Part shown: positions 56,453 through 64,000 of the stretch, in pieces
How positions within the stretch are numbered: the stretch's first letter is position 1
Layout of the letters: each line of letters starts with the position of its first letter
DNA from: Mitsuokella sp047974105
GTDB taxonomy: Bacteria; Bacillota; Negativicutes; Selenomonadales; Selenomonadaceae
Length of the DNA: 64,000 nucleotides
Direction of reading: 5' to 3'
Assembly: GCF_047974105.1 (NCBI RefSeq)
Contig: NZ_JBHYRS010000003.1
Span: 62,001 to 126,000 of the forward strand
Notes under the pieces: generated by a model
The model's input: the letters and a program-made list of their open reading frames with translations, nothing else
Told to the model about the DNA's origin: nothing
Database searches by the model: none
Position numbers and translations under genes: made by a program

Positions 56453-59400
56453 ATGGATACGTATCGCCATTATTTTGATATTGACCCAGATTATTTTCCA
56501 GCTGTAAATGAAAAGGTAATAAATGATAATCCGGACATGTGGGAAAAATTCTTTCCACATGAATCATTTGTTAGATTATTGAAAACCACAGTAAGTGTTT
56601 TAGATAGAAGACAGAAGTTATCCATCTGGGTTGAAGGTGCTTACGGTACTGGTAAATCTCATGCTGTCCTGACATTAAAGAAACTTTTGGATGTAAATGA
56701 ACAAAAAATGCAGGATTATTTTCAAAAATATAATCTAGATAATGATCTTCTTAATAATTTTAAACGCATAAAAAATGATGGACAAATTTTGACAGTTCAT
56801 CGTTATGGTTCTTCTGATATACATGGTGATAATGATCTTGTTTTTGCCGTTCAAGAGAGCATAGAAGAGGCCTTCAGAAAATCTGGTATAGAAAATAAAG
56901 GTCGTGAATCATTAAAGGAAGCTATTATTCGCTATCTATCTGATTCTGAGAATAAACAAAGTCTTGAGATCTTTATAAAAGGTAGTTATTCAACTCTTTT
57001 TGGCGGGGATGATGTAGATACTATCATAGAAAAATTGAAAACGTATCATGGTGCAGCTTTGCATACTCTCATGGAAAAGATATTTAAGCTATCTCACGAG
57101 AAACAGATACGGGCATTTTCTATGACCGTAGATGACCTTATTAATTGGATTATAGAAACGATACATGTAAATAACTTAAAATCAATCGTATTTATGTGGG
57201 ATGAATTCACTGAGTACTTTTATAATAATACCAGAAATCTTACTGGCTTTCAAAAACTTCTAGAGTTGAGTGAAACGGAGCCATTTTATTTTATTCTTGT
57301 GACACATATTAGTTCTAGTCTCTTCCATGAGGGAGATAAGGATTATAAAAAATTAAACGATCGTTTTGTAAATCCGCATAGTCAGATATCCTTACCTGAG
57401 AACATTGCTTTTCAATTAATGGGAAGTGCAATGGAGAAAAATTCCGACTCCGTAGTTAGGAATGAATGGAATGATATTGTAGAGGAACTTGCTAATCGTA
57501 CAAATGAATCTAGAAAAACCGTGGGCAAGGAAGCCGGAATTAAAGAGCAGGAGATGCTGGACATACTGCCTATTCATCCTTATACCGCATTATTGCTAAA
57601 AAATATTTCATCTACATTTGATTCCAATCAGAGAAGTATGTTTGATTTTATAAAAAATGATCGTGGTGATGACATTAAGGGATTTCAATGGTTTATCGAT
57701 AATTACGGACCTTATGGTGGCCCAGATAATACAGATAATCCTCTTCTTACTGTTGATATGCTGTGGGACTTCTTTTATGAAAAAGGTAAAGAGAGCCTTG
57801 CACGTGATGTTAGAACGACTCTTGATTATTATAGTCGTGTTCAAAGGCGTGGCCTTGATACAGATGAGAAACGAGTGTTGAAGACAATATTATTATTGCA
57901 AGCAATCTCGCAGCATGTGGCAGATTCGGTAGAGATGTTTATCCCGAATGAAAAAAATTTGGATCTTGCTTTTGAAGGATCCGACATCGAGAACGATGTA
58001 TTACGTATTGCAAAAAAACTAGATAGGGATAAGATCATTTTTCAAAATAAATTAGGTGTAAATAACTTTCAGTATAATGCTTATATTAACGAAGCTAGTG
58101 ATGAGGAATTAGAGAAATTCAAAAAAAATATTGATGATAAATCTACATATTCTTTGATTACTGAACACTTAAATGATAATACAACTGTACTAGATGCATT
58201 AGCATTTGCTGATGGCGCTTTAAAACTTCGTTATAATTTAAAGTATGTTTCATCGAGGGAATTTGATAGCACTATCAGGAAGTTGCGGAATATTGATGAA
58301 GAGGAAGGAAATAAGATTCCTGCAGTTGTCTGTTTCGCAAAAAATGATGAAGAAGCAATTCTTGTGGAGAAAAAAATACAAGAGGCTCTGCATGATGGCA
58401 GCTATCATTTAGTATTCATCGATGCCACGACGACTCCATTTGGTCAGGATGGATATGACCAGTATCGAGAAGATATGGCTCAATCGCTGTACCAGACCGG
58501 TAAAGATAATGTATTAAGTGAGCAGTACTCTAGAAATGCCAAAGAGGCTTTAAAAAAATGGAAAGAACGAATTTTTAACGGTGATGTTATCGTTTATACG
58601 CAAAAAAACACTGCTGGTGAACGAGCTACTTCAAGGGATTTATTTGAAGAGATTCTTAAGAAGATTGACCGGGAGAAATTTCCTAGATGTCTTGAAGGTG
58701 AGTACAATGTACTGCCTACGATGTACAAGTCAACAAATTTAAAGCAGGCTGTACAATGTGGTGTTGAGAGAAAAACGAAGGGAGCATTTACTTCTGGTAA
58801 TCCTAAGACTAAATTGGAGACTGCCTTAAAAGAAGCATGGGATGATCCCGTATATTGGAAAACGCATCCTAATATTTTGATTTCTAAAATAAAGACTGCT
58901 GTTGATCAGGGAATTCAAGATGAATTTAGGAATTCAGGTAGAATTTCAATCAGAACTATTTGGGACATATTGGAAGCTTCTCCTTATGGATTTATGCCAT
59001 GCAATCTTTCCGCGTTTATTCTGGGGTTTGTCCTTAAGGAATATACAAATGGAGAATATTCATGGAGTGACGGACTAACTAATGATGAGCTTACACTAGA
59101 TAAATTGAAAGAAATGGTAGACGAAGTAATTCATCTCCAAATCACATCAAATCCTAAATATAAGGATAAGTATATTGTTACCTTAACTCCGGAAGAAAGA
59201 GCCTTTAACGAAAATAGTGCTATGGTATTCGGTGTTTCTAAGAATTTATGTACATCATCTGAGCAGACCAGAGGTGTTGTTCGTAATAAGATGAAGGAAT
59301 TTCCCTTCCCACTTTGGACCTTAAAAGAGATTACTTCAGAAATAGGGCTTGAGACAAAATCCAATGTATTGGATGAAATGATTGATTGTTATTGTGGAAT

Positions 59401-60676
59401 TGCTAATAGTGGAAATGTTGGCAGTTTGAAAACAGAAAATGATATTGTTAATCAAATAGGAAAGTTATACTTGGATAATCCTAGTGCGACAAATGATTTG
59501 AAAACACTTTTTTCAGAGGATAACTGTATCGAAGGAATGAAACATTATCTTAGTAGGTTTGAAGGAGGAATATTGCCAAGGCTTTCTGATGAGATTGAAG
59601 ATAAGGGGCAGTATATTAATGCTGTAAGAGAGAAATTTGATGCTGATGCTGCAAACTGGGTTTGGAATAAAGATACAGCTAATCAAAAGATTCGTGAAAC
59701 AATTATAGAATATCAAATTATCGCAGAGAGCAATAAGATATTGCCTAAGGCAACATCATTTACAGAAACAATCAAGGAATGGTGCGATAAATGCAATCGC
59801 CTGCATATGTCTTATACAGCAGCTAAAGATAAATATGGCAGCATTTCGGATTTCATGAAGATGCTTTATGAGATAGAGAGAACAGGAAGCCTTTCTGGGG
59901 AAGAAAAAAAGAAAAAATTCCTTTCTCTTTTGCAAGTAAATGGTTCCGGATTTAAACAATATTATGAACATCAAGAGGACCTTTTTGAAGTAGTATGTGA
60001 ATTTTATCTTGATGGATTTGATGATGATGAAATAAAAGAAATTTATAAAAAGATACCAGCGGCAGGTACTTTTGTGATGGATAAGGCTGCTTATTTAGGT
60101 CTGGTAGATAATACTTCAAAAAAATATCGTAATTCTTTAGGATATGAACAACTTAAGAATTTCTGGCAGGATAAGATACAGTCATCTCTTACTCCGCAGG
60201 AATGGTCTAATAGGCATAAAATGCCTATTTTATGCCTCGTCCCGGATAATGAAGTGACACAGGCAAAACAAGCTTTTGACGTTCTTAATAAAGCTCATCC
60301 AGATGAGGCTTCTGTAACAAAGGCTAAAGAATATCTAGAAAAGGCCACCTTTTATTCGAAGATGGATGATAATGACATGCTTGATAAGATATTTGCCAGA
60401 TCTATAATCAAAGATTATTCCGTAATTTTGACAGATATAAATGATGTCAAAGAATATCTTAGCAGAACTTTAAGTGATGATCCCTACGATTGGTTTGGTT
60501 TACCTAGCGTTGAAAAAAAGATAAAGCAAATGGCGGAAGCAAAGTATAATCAAAGTGGAGTGAATAAGGCATTAGAAAAAATTGATAAGATGGATGCAGA
60601 TGACGTACGTCGTTACTTAAAAGAGCTGATTCAGGATAATATGACAGTGGGAATAGAGATTATCAAGGATAACTGA
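56453..60676 (+). CDS. brxC: BrxC: large BREX P-loop ATPase
   Basis: The 1407-residue protein has an N-terminal Walker A EGAYGTGKSH at 61-70 and a Walker B-like SIVFMWDEFTEYF near residues 242-254, followed by sensor-like ILVTHISSSLF. The rest is long, helical and without known catalytic motifs, as is usual for BrxC/PglY. BrxC is essential for BREX activity in studied systems and is thought to act as an ATP-driven scaffold. It starts 14 bases after brxP and ends one base before the pglZ frame. A/T-rich codon use matches its neighbours. Confidence 0.88.
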   Translation: MDTYRHYFDIDPDYFPAVNEKVINDNPDMWEKFFPHESFVRLLKTTVSVLDRRQKLSIWVEGAYGTGKSHAVLTLKKLLDVNEQKMQDYFQKYNLDNDLLNNFKRIKNDGQILTVHRYGSSDIHGDNDLVFAVQESIEEAFRKSGIENKGRESLKEAIIRYLSDSENKQSLEIFIKGSYSTLFGGDDVDTIIEKLKTYHGAALHTLMEKIFKLSHEKQIRAFSMTVDDLINWIIETIHVNNLKSIVFMWDEFTEYFYNNTRNLTGFQKLLELSETEPFYFILVTHISSSLFHEGDKDYKKLNDRFVNPHSQISLPENIAFQLMGSAMEKNSDSVVRNEWNDIVEELANRTNESRKTVGKEAGIKEQEMLDILPIHPYTALLLKNISSTFDSNQRSMFDFIKNDRGDDIKGFQWFIDNYGPYGGPDNTDNPLLTVDMLWDFFYEKGKESLARDVRTTLDYYSRVQRRGLDTDEKRVLKTILLLQAISQHVADSVEMFIPNEKNLDLAFEGSDIENDVLRIAKKLDRDKIIFQNKLGVNNFQYNAYINEASDEELEKFKKNIDDKSTYSLITEHLNDNTTVLDALAFADGALKLRYNLKYVSSREFDSTIRKLRNIDEEEGNKIPAVVCFAKNDEEAILVEKKIQEALHDGSYHLVFIDATTTPFGQDGYDQYREDMAQSLYQTGKDNVLSEQYSRNAKEALKKWKERIFNGDVIVYTQKNTAGERATSRDLFEEILKKIDREKFPRCLEGEYNVLPTMYKSTNLKQAVQCGVERKTKGAFTSGNPKTKLETALKEAWDDPVYWKTHPNILISKIKTAVDQGIQDEFRNSGRISIRTIWDILEASPYGFMPCNLSAFILGFVLKEYTNGEYSWSDGLTNDELTLDKLKEMVDEVIHLQITSNPKYKDKYIVTLTPEERAFNENSAMVFGVSKNLCTSSEQTRGVVRNKMKEFPFPLWTLKEITSEIGLETKSNVLDEMIDCYCGIANSGNVGSLKTENDIVNQIGKLYLDNPSATNDLKTLFSEDNCIEGMKHYLSRFEGGILPRLSDEIEDKGQYINAVREKFDADAANWVWNKDTANQKIRETIIEYQIIAESNKILPKATSFTETIKEWCDKCNRLHMSYTAAKDKYGSISDFMKMLYEIERTGSLSGEEKKKKFLSLLQVNGSGFKQYYEHQEDLFEVVCEFYLDGFDDDEIKEIYKKIPAAGTFVMDKAAYLGLVDNTSKKYRNSLGYEQLKNFWQDKIQSSLTPQEWSNRHKMPILCLVPDNEVTQAKQAFDVLNKAHPDEASVTKAKEYLEKATFYSKMDDNDMLDKIFARSIIKDYSVILTDINDVKEYLSRTLSDDPYDWFGLPSVEKKIKQMAEAKYNQSGVNKALEKIDKMDADDVRRYLKELIQDNMTVGIEIIKDN

Positions 60677-60686
60677 GGTGACAGTT

Positions 60687-62987
60687 ATGAACATCACTGA
60701 ATGTAAAGGAAGAATTAAGAAGTTTTTAGAAAAGAATGATGTAGAATCACCGTTGATAGTAGATGTTCAAAATCAGAATGATCTCAAGGAACTAATCCGA
60801 GAGTTTTGCGTTAAGTCTGGGAGTCATGTATCTGCAGCACATTACTGTAAAGAGGATGAGTATCCGCGTATCGAAAATATCATTAATGATATCCAGAATA
60901 GAGAATGTGACTATTTTTTTCTTACAGGATTGACTTCATTCTTAAGACTTGTTGGAGAGCACGAACTGACAGATGTATTACGCGCAATTGTTAGCTTAAC
61001 TACAACTAGTCATGTGGTTATTATTAGCTATCAGTGTAAGCGGTTCTTGAATTTTGGTGATCCTCGTATTAGTCGAAGAATATTAATATTAGATGGAGAT
61101 ATAGCAAAGATTCCCCATATATATTTTGTTTCACCTAAATTGCCAATTCCTCAAGAAGTAATGTCAAAGAAAGGGATTGAAAAATTAGCAGATGTAATTG
61201 AATATGAAGAAAATGACGATATTTATCTAGTAACAAGAATTGAAAAAAATACATTTCAGAATGCCCTTTATAATATTACCGAGATTCAAAGTGCATATGA
61301 TATCCTCTGTCTTAAAGATATAAAAACACGAGAATTAAATAAGGAAATGGGAACAGAGAAGCAATGGCAGTATGCACTTTCGTTATTTGATTCTAGCTGG
61401 GATGATCTTATTGATGCTGAGTTTGGTGATCATAGAAAGCTCGATATCTATATTGCTGGACTATCTTGTAAGTCAGACGAGTATCGTTGGCTGTATTATA
61501 TAGGAATAAAATTATACGGAGCAAAGGGGAATTGGTGTTTAAATGATGCAGCAATCCATTCTAACAGTTTGGAGGAGATGAAACGAAACATCTACATCGG
61601 AATTCTTTCGAGATCGCATAAGGAGAATGATTTTTGGGAATGCTATACAAGCAGAAAAGAAATCATCTGCCAAATGGAAGATCACTCGGCTGAAATTGTA
61701 TCTTTTCGTAATCTCGCTCGTGCAAAAGGACAAGATGAGATCTATTACCTCACGGATGTTACGCAATGTGAAAAAGAAGAGATATTTTACGTTCTTGATC
61801 GATATGGAGCTCAGATAGGTCGTGCTAAGCTGGTTGATATCTTGGCGAAGATATATCCAGACCTTTGTTCATATTTAAGACCATATGAGTATAAAGACAA
61901 ATTGTTAACTGAGTACTTTGATGAATATAATTATCAAAAAGTGATCAATAAGCTTTTTCCTGAATTCTATGAGAAGGTACTTGATCAAGCGGAAAAACGT
62001 GACTATAATGCTCTTCTTCCCCCCAGGTCCTCGAAAATTGAAGAAATATCAAAGGAAAATGCGTTACTCTATTTCGTAGATGCTATGGGAGTAGAATATC
62101 TAAGTTACATAAAGTCTCTATGTAATAATCTGAAGCTGCATGTAGACATTACTGTCTGTCGTTGCGAGCTTCCGTCGATAACAAGTGTCAATAAGGAATT
62201 TTTGAATGGTTGGTCGCCAGAACAAATTATATCTATTAAAGATATTGATGATATCAAACATCATGGGAAGGATGACTTCGATTATTACAGAAAATCCAAA
62301 TTGCCAATTCATCTTATAAAGGAACTTGAAATAATCAAAGGTATTTTAAAAAATATTCAGGAAAAGCTTCGGAATGGGCGGGATGAGGCAGTAATCATCT
62401 CTGACCATGGAGCCAGTCGTCTGGTTGTTCTCTATGACCATGAAAATATTTGGGAAATGGGGAATAATGGTGAACATTCAGGAAGATGCTGCAAGAAGAA
62501 CGTTGTTGATAAGCAGCCAGCGTATGCAGTAGATGCTGGGGATTTCTGGTCATTAGCCAATTATGATCGTTTTAAACATGGAAGGAAAGCAAATGTCGAG
62601 GCTCATGGGGGCGCAACATTAGAAGAGGTCTGCGTGCCAATCATAAGAATTAGATCCACAGATAAAATAATTGAAGCCTATATTATGTCTGCTGAATCGG
62701 ATTCTTTAGGAGATATTCATGAGGTTCCAGAGATAAGAGTAAGCTACCGTAAGAAAGCTGAAATTAAACTGTATTTGACAGTGGAATGTCGTGATGTTTC
62801 TATTGTGATAAATGAAAAAAATTATAAGGCTATTCCGCTTGGTAATGGCTATTATAGTGTAAAAATGCCAGATTTGAAGAAAAAAGGACAATACTATGTA
62901 GATATCTTTTCCGGCGACAATAAAATAGCAAATCATTTACCACTCCTTATTAAGCGGGAGGGTCAACAAGAAAATGATTTGCTGTAG
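60687..62987 (+). CDS. pglZ: PglZ-domain protein
   Basis: PglZ is the hallmark BREX protein, of the alkaline phosphatase superfamily. In this 766-residue protein the phosphatase-like core lies in the C-terminal half: LLYFVDAMGVEYL around residue 460 (metal-binding Asp), VIISDHGASRL near 570 (Asp-His) and NVEAHGGATLEE near 636 (His). The N-terminal ~440 residues are not recognised. A beta-sandwich-like tail closes the protein. I chose the ATG at 60687, with GAGGTGA five bases upstream; a GTG at 60678 lies inside that site. The biochemical substrate of PglZ in BREX is not settled. Confidence 0.9.
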   Translation: MNITECKGRIKKFLEKNDVESPLIVDVQNQNDLKELIREFCVKSGSHVSAAHYCKEDEYPRIENIINDIQNRECDYFFLTGLTSFLRLVGEHELTDVLRAIVSLTTTSHVVIISYQCKRFLNFGDPRISRRILILDGDIAKIPHIYFVSPKLPIPQEVMSKKGIEKLADVIEYEENDDIYLVTRIEKNTFQNALYNITEIQSAYDILCLKDIKTRELNKEMGTEKQWQYALSLFDSSWDDLIDAEFGDHRKLDIYIAGLSCKSDEYRWLYYIGIKLYGAKGNWCLNDAAIHSNSLEEMKRNIYIGILSRSHKENDFWECYTSRKEIICQMEDHSAEIVSFRNLARAKGQDEIYYLTDVTQCEKEEIFYVLDRYGAQIGRAKLVDILAKIYPDLCSYLRPYEYKDKLLTEYFDEYNYQKVINKLFPEFYEKVLDQAEKRDYNALLPPRSSKIEEISKENALLYFVDAMGVEYLSYIKSLCNNLKLHVDITVCRCELPSITSVNKEFLNGWSPEQIISIKDIDDIKHHGKDDFDYYRKSKLPIHLIKELEIIKGILKNIQEKLRNGRDEAVIISDHGASRLVVLYDHENIWEMGNNGEHSGRCCKKNVVDKQPAYAVDAGDFWSLANYDRFKHGRKANVEAHGGATLEEVCVPIIRIRSTDKIIEAYIMSAESDSLGDIHEVPEIRVSYRKKAEIKLYLTVECRDVSIVINEKNYKAIPLGNGYYSVKMPDLKKKGQYYVDIFSGDNKIANHLPLLIKREGQQENDLL

Positions 62988-62998
62988 GAGGATCTAAT

Positions 62999-64000
62999 AT
63001 GGAAGATAAACTACGTGAATGTTTTGAAGATATGGTGGTTTATAAGGATCTAAAGAAAAGTAATTTCTTTTCCTCTCTTGGATTACCTTCTTTTTTACGA
63101 GATTGGGTTTTGAAAAAATTTGAAGATGATGATGGAAATTATGATATTGAAGAAGTAACCAATTTCATAAAAACTTATCTGCCAAAAAAAGAAGAGTGGC
63201 TTAGTATAAAGAATCGTATTGCATATGAGAATGAACGTGTAAAAATTCTTACAAAGATAAGCGTGGATATCGATATAAAGACAGGAGAAATATCATTTTC
63301 ACTTCCTAATTTTGGTGTGACAAATAAAGAAACTATCATAGAGCCATCCGTTTGGGAGCAGTATAAAAATGAATTAACTAGAGGACAAGAAACTTGGGGG
63401 GTAATCGAACTAGGATATCGTTTCCCAGATGATACTGTAAGACCTAAGATAACGGGTAAAATTAAGATGACTGGCTTTACTAATTTTTATCCGTATATAG
63501 CCGAATTAGATTACTATAAAGATGTTCGTGAAGAATTTTCTATTGGAGAATGGATTGATATTCTTCTAGGTGCAATCGATTATAATGCTGAGGGATATAA
63601 GGACGAGAATGAGAAATTAGCAATGCTGACTCGTCTGTTGCCTTTTTTAGAGAAGCGACTAAATCTTCTTGAGCTTGCACCAAAGGGAACAGGAAAATCG
63701 TACGTTTTTGGAAATTTGAGCAAGTATGGAACTTTGACCGATGGCGGTAAAATTACTCGTGCCAAAATGTTTTATGATACGAGCAGACATAAACCGGGCT
63801 TTATTGTAGGGACTGATTACGTTGCTATCGATGAGGTCAAACTGGTAACATTTAACGATGTCAATGAAATGCGTTCCATTATGCAAGGATATATGGAGCG
63901 TGGACGTTTCAATATAGGGGGATATGAAGGCGAATCGTCTGCTGGTGTCGTACTTTTAGGCAATATCGATATAAACAACATGGACGAATATAAAAGTATG
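62999..64000 (+). CDS. brxL: BrxL, Lon-like AAA+ protein (3' end beyond window)
   Basis: The first 334 codons are present and the frame is open to the window edge. AGGAGG precedes the ATG. BrxL is an AAA+ protein with a Lon-protease-like C-terminal domain that forms DNA-binding ring assemblies. Visible are the Walker A PKGTGKSYV at 228-236 (the BrxL form ELAPKGTGKSYVF), Walker B VAIDEV at 275-280 and MRSIMQGYMERGRF. The Lon-like serine/lysine domain would lie in the missing part. It completes the order brxP-brxC-pglZ-brxL of type 4 BREX. Confidence 0.9.
   Translation, partial: MEDKLRECFEDMVVYKDLKKSNFFSSLGLPSFLRDWVLKKFEDDDGNYDIEEVTNFIKTYLPKKEEWLSIKNRIAYENERVKILTKISVDIDIKTGEISFSLPNFGVTNKETIIEPSVWEQYKNELTRGQETWGVIELGYRFPDDTVRPKITGKIKMTGFTNFYPYIAELDYYKDVREEFSIGEWIDILLGAIDYNAEGYKDENEKLAMLTRLLPFLEKRLNLLELAPKGTGKSYVFGNLSKYGTLTDGGKITRAKMFYDTSRHKPGFIVGTDYVAIDEVKLVTFNDVNEMRSIMQGYMERGRFNIGGYEGESSAGVVLLGNIDINNMDEYKSM

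Overview
The window looks like a chromosome segment of a Gram-positive-lineage anaerobe, most probably in the Negativicutes (Selenomonadaceae, Mitsuokella- or Selenomonas-like). This placement is inference. It rests on strong AGGAGG-type ribosome binding sites, TTG/GTG starts on rpoC and secE, short L33 and SecE, CIRCE heat-shock control, a PPi-type phosphofructokinase signature and strongly G/C-ending codon use. No 16S rRNA gene is present to confirm it.

Layout. 1-2.9 kb: end of a tryptophan operon in the order trpA-trpE-trpG. 3.0-4.2 kb: an exported protein of unknown function. 4.2-6.3 kb: a TPP riboswitch controlling thiM, a thiamine-binding (MTH1187-type) protein and thiE. 6.4-14.7 kb: ubiX, clpB behind a long inverted repeat, a membrane-anchored polysaccharide deacetylase, a SEC-C-tagged methionine aminopeptidase, a DEAD-box helicase and a PPi-type phosphofructokinase. 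14.9-26.9 kb: four tRNA genes (two initiator Met, Thr, elongator Met), then the transcription/translation block rpmG-secE-nusG-rplK-rplA, the L10 leader, rplJ-rplL and rpoB-rpoC. 27-31.3 kb: an Mrp-type Fe-S carrier, an AraC-type regulator, a DapF-like half protein without the catalytic cysteine motif, and CIRCE-controlled htpG. 31.4-40.3 kb: a galactoside cluster (cytidylate-kinase-like gene, GPH symporter, beta-galactosidase, alpha-galactosidase) behind two AAACGTTT palindromes, then galU. 40.3-44 kb: tandem DUF445 membrane proteins and mutY. 44.4-50.7 kb: branched-chain amino acid genes in the order ilvN-ilvC-leuC-leuD-leuB-ilvB.

50.8-64.0 kb: accessory region. A RelB/YafQ-type toxin-antitoxin pair and a frameshifted gene scrap precede an A/T-rich operon that runs off the right edge: an unrecognised 702-residue protein, a PAPS-reductase-like protein with Fe-S motifs (BrxP), a giant P-loop ATPase (BrxC), a PglZ-domain protein and the first half of BrxL. 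This is a BREX phage-defence locus of the type 4 architecture. It has a sulfur-chemistry enzyme where most BREX types have the PglX DNA methyltransferase, and no methyltransferase is visible. The codon use (AAA, ATA, TTA, GAT) differs sharply from the G/C-ending core genes, which suggests horizontal acquisition. The upstream 702-residue gene, the fused C-terminal domain of BrxP and its two sets of Fe-S cysteines are the least explained parts of the window.

Long antisense open frames opposite rpoBC, clpB, htpG, lacZ and others come from codon bias and are not annotated as genes.
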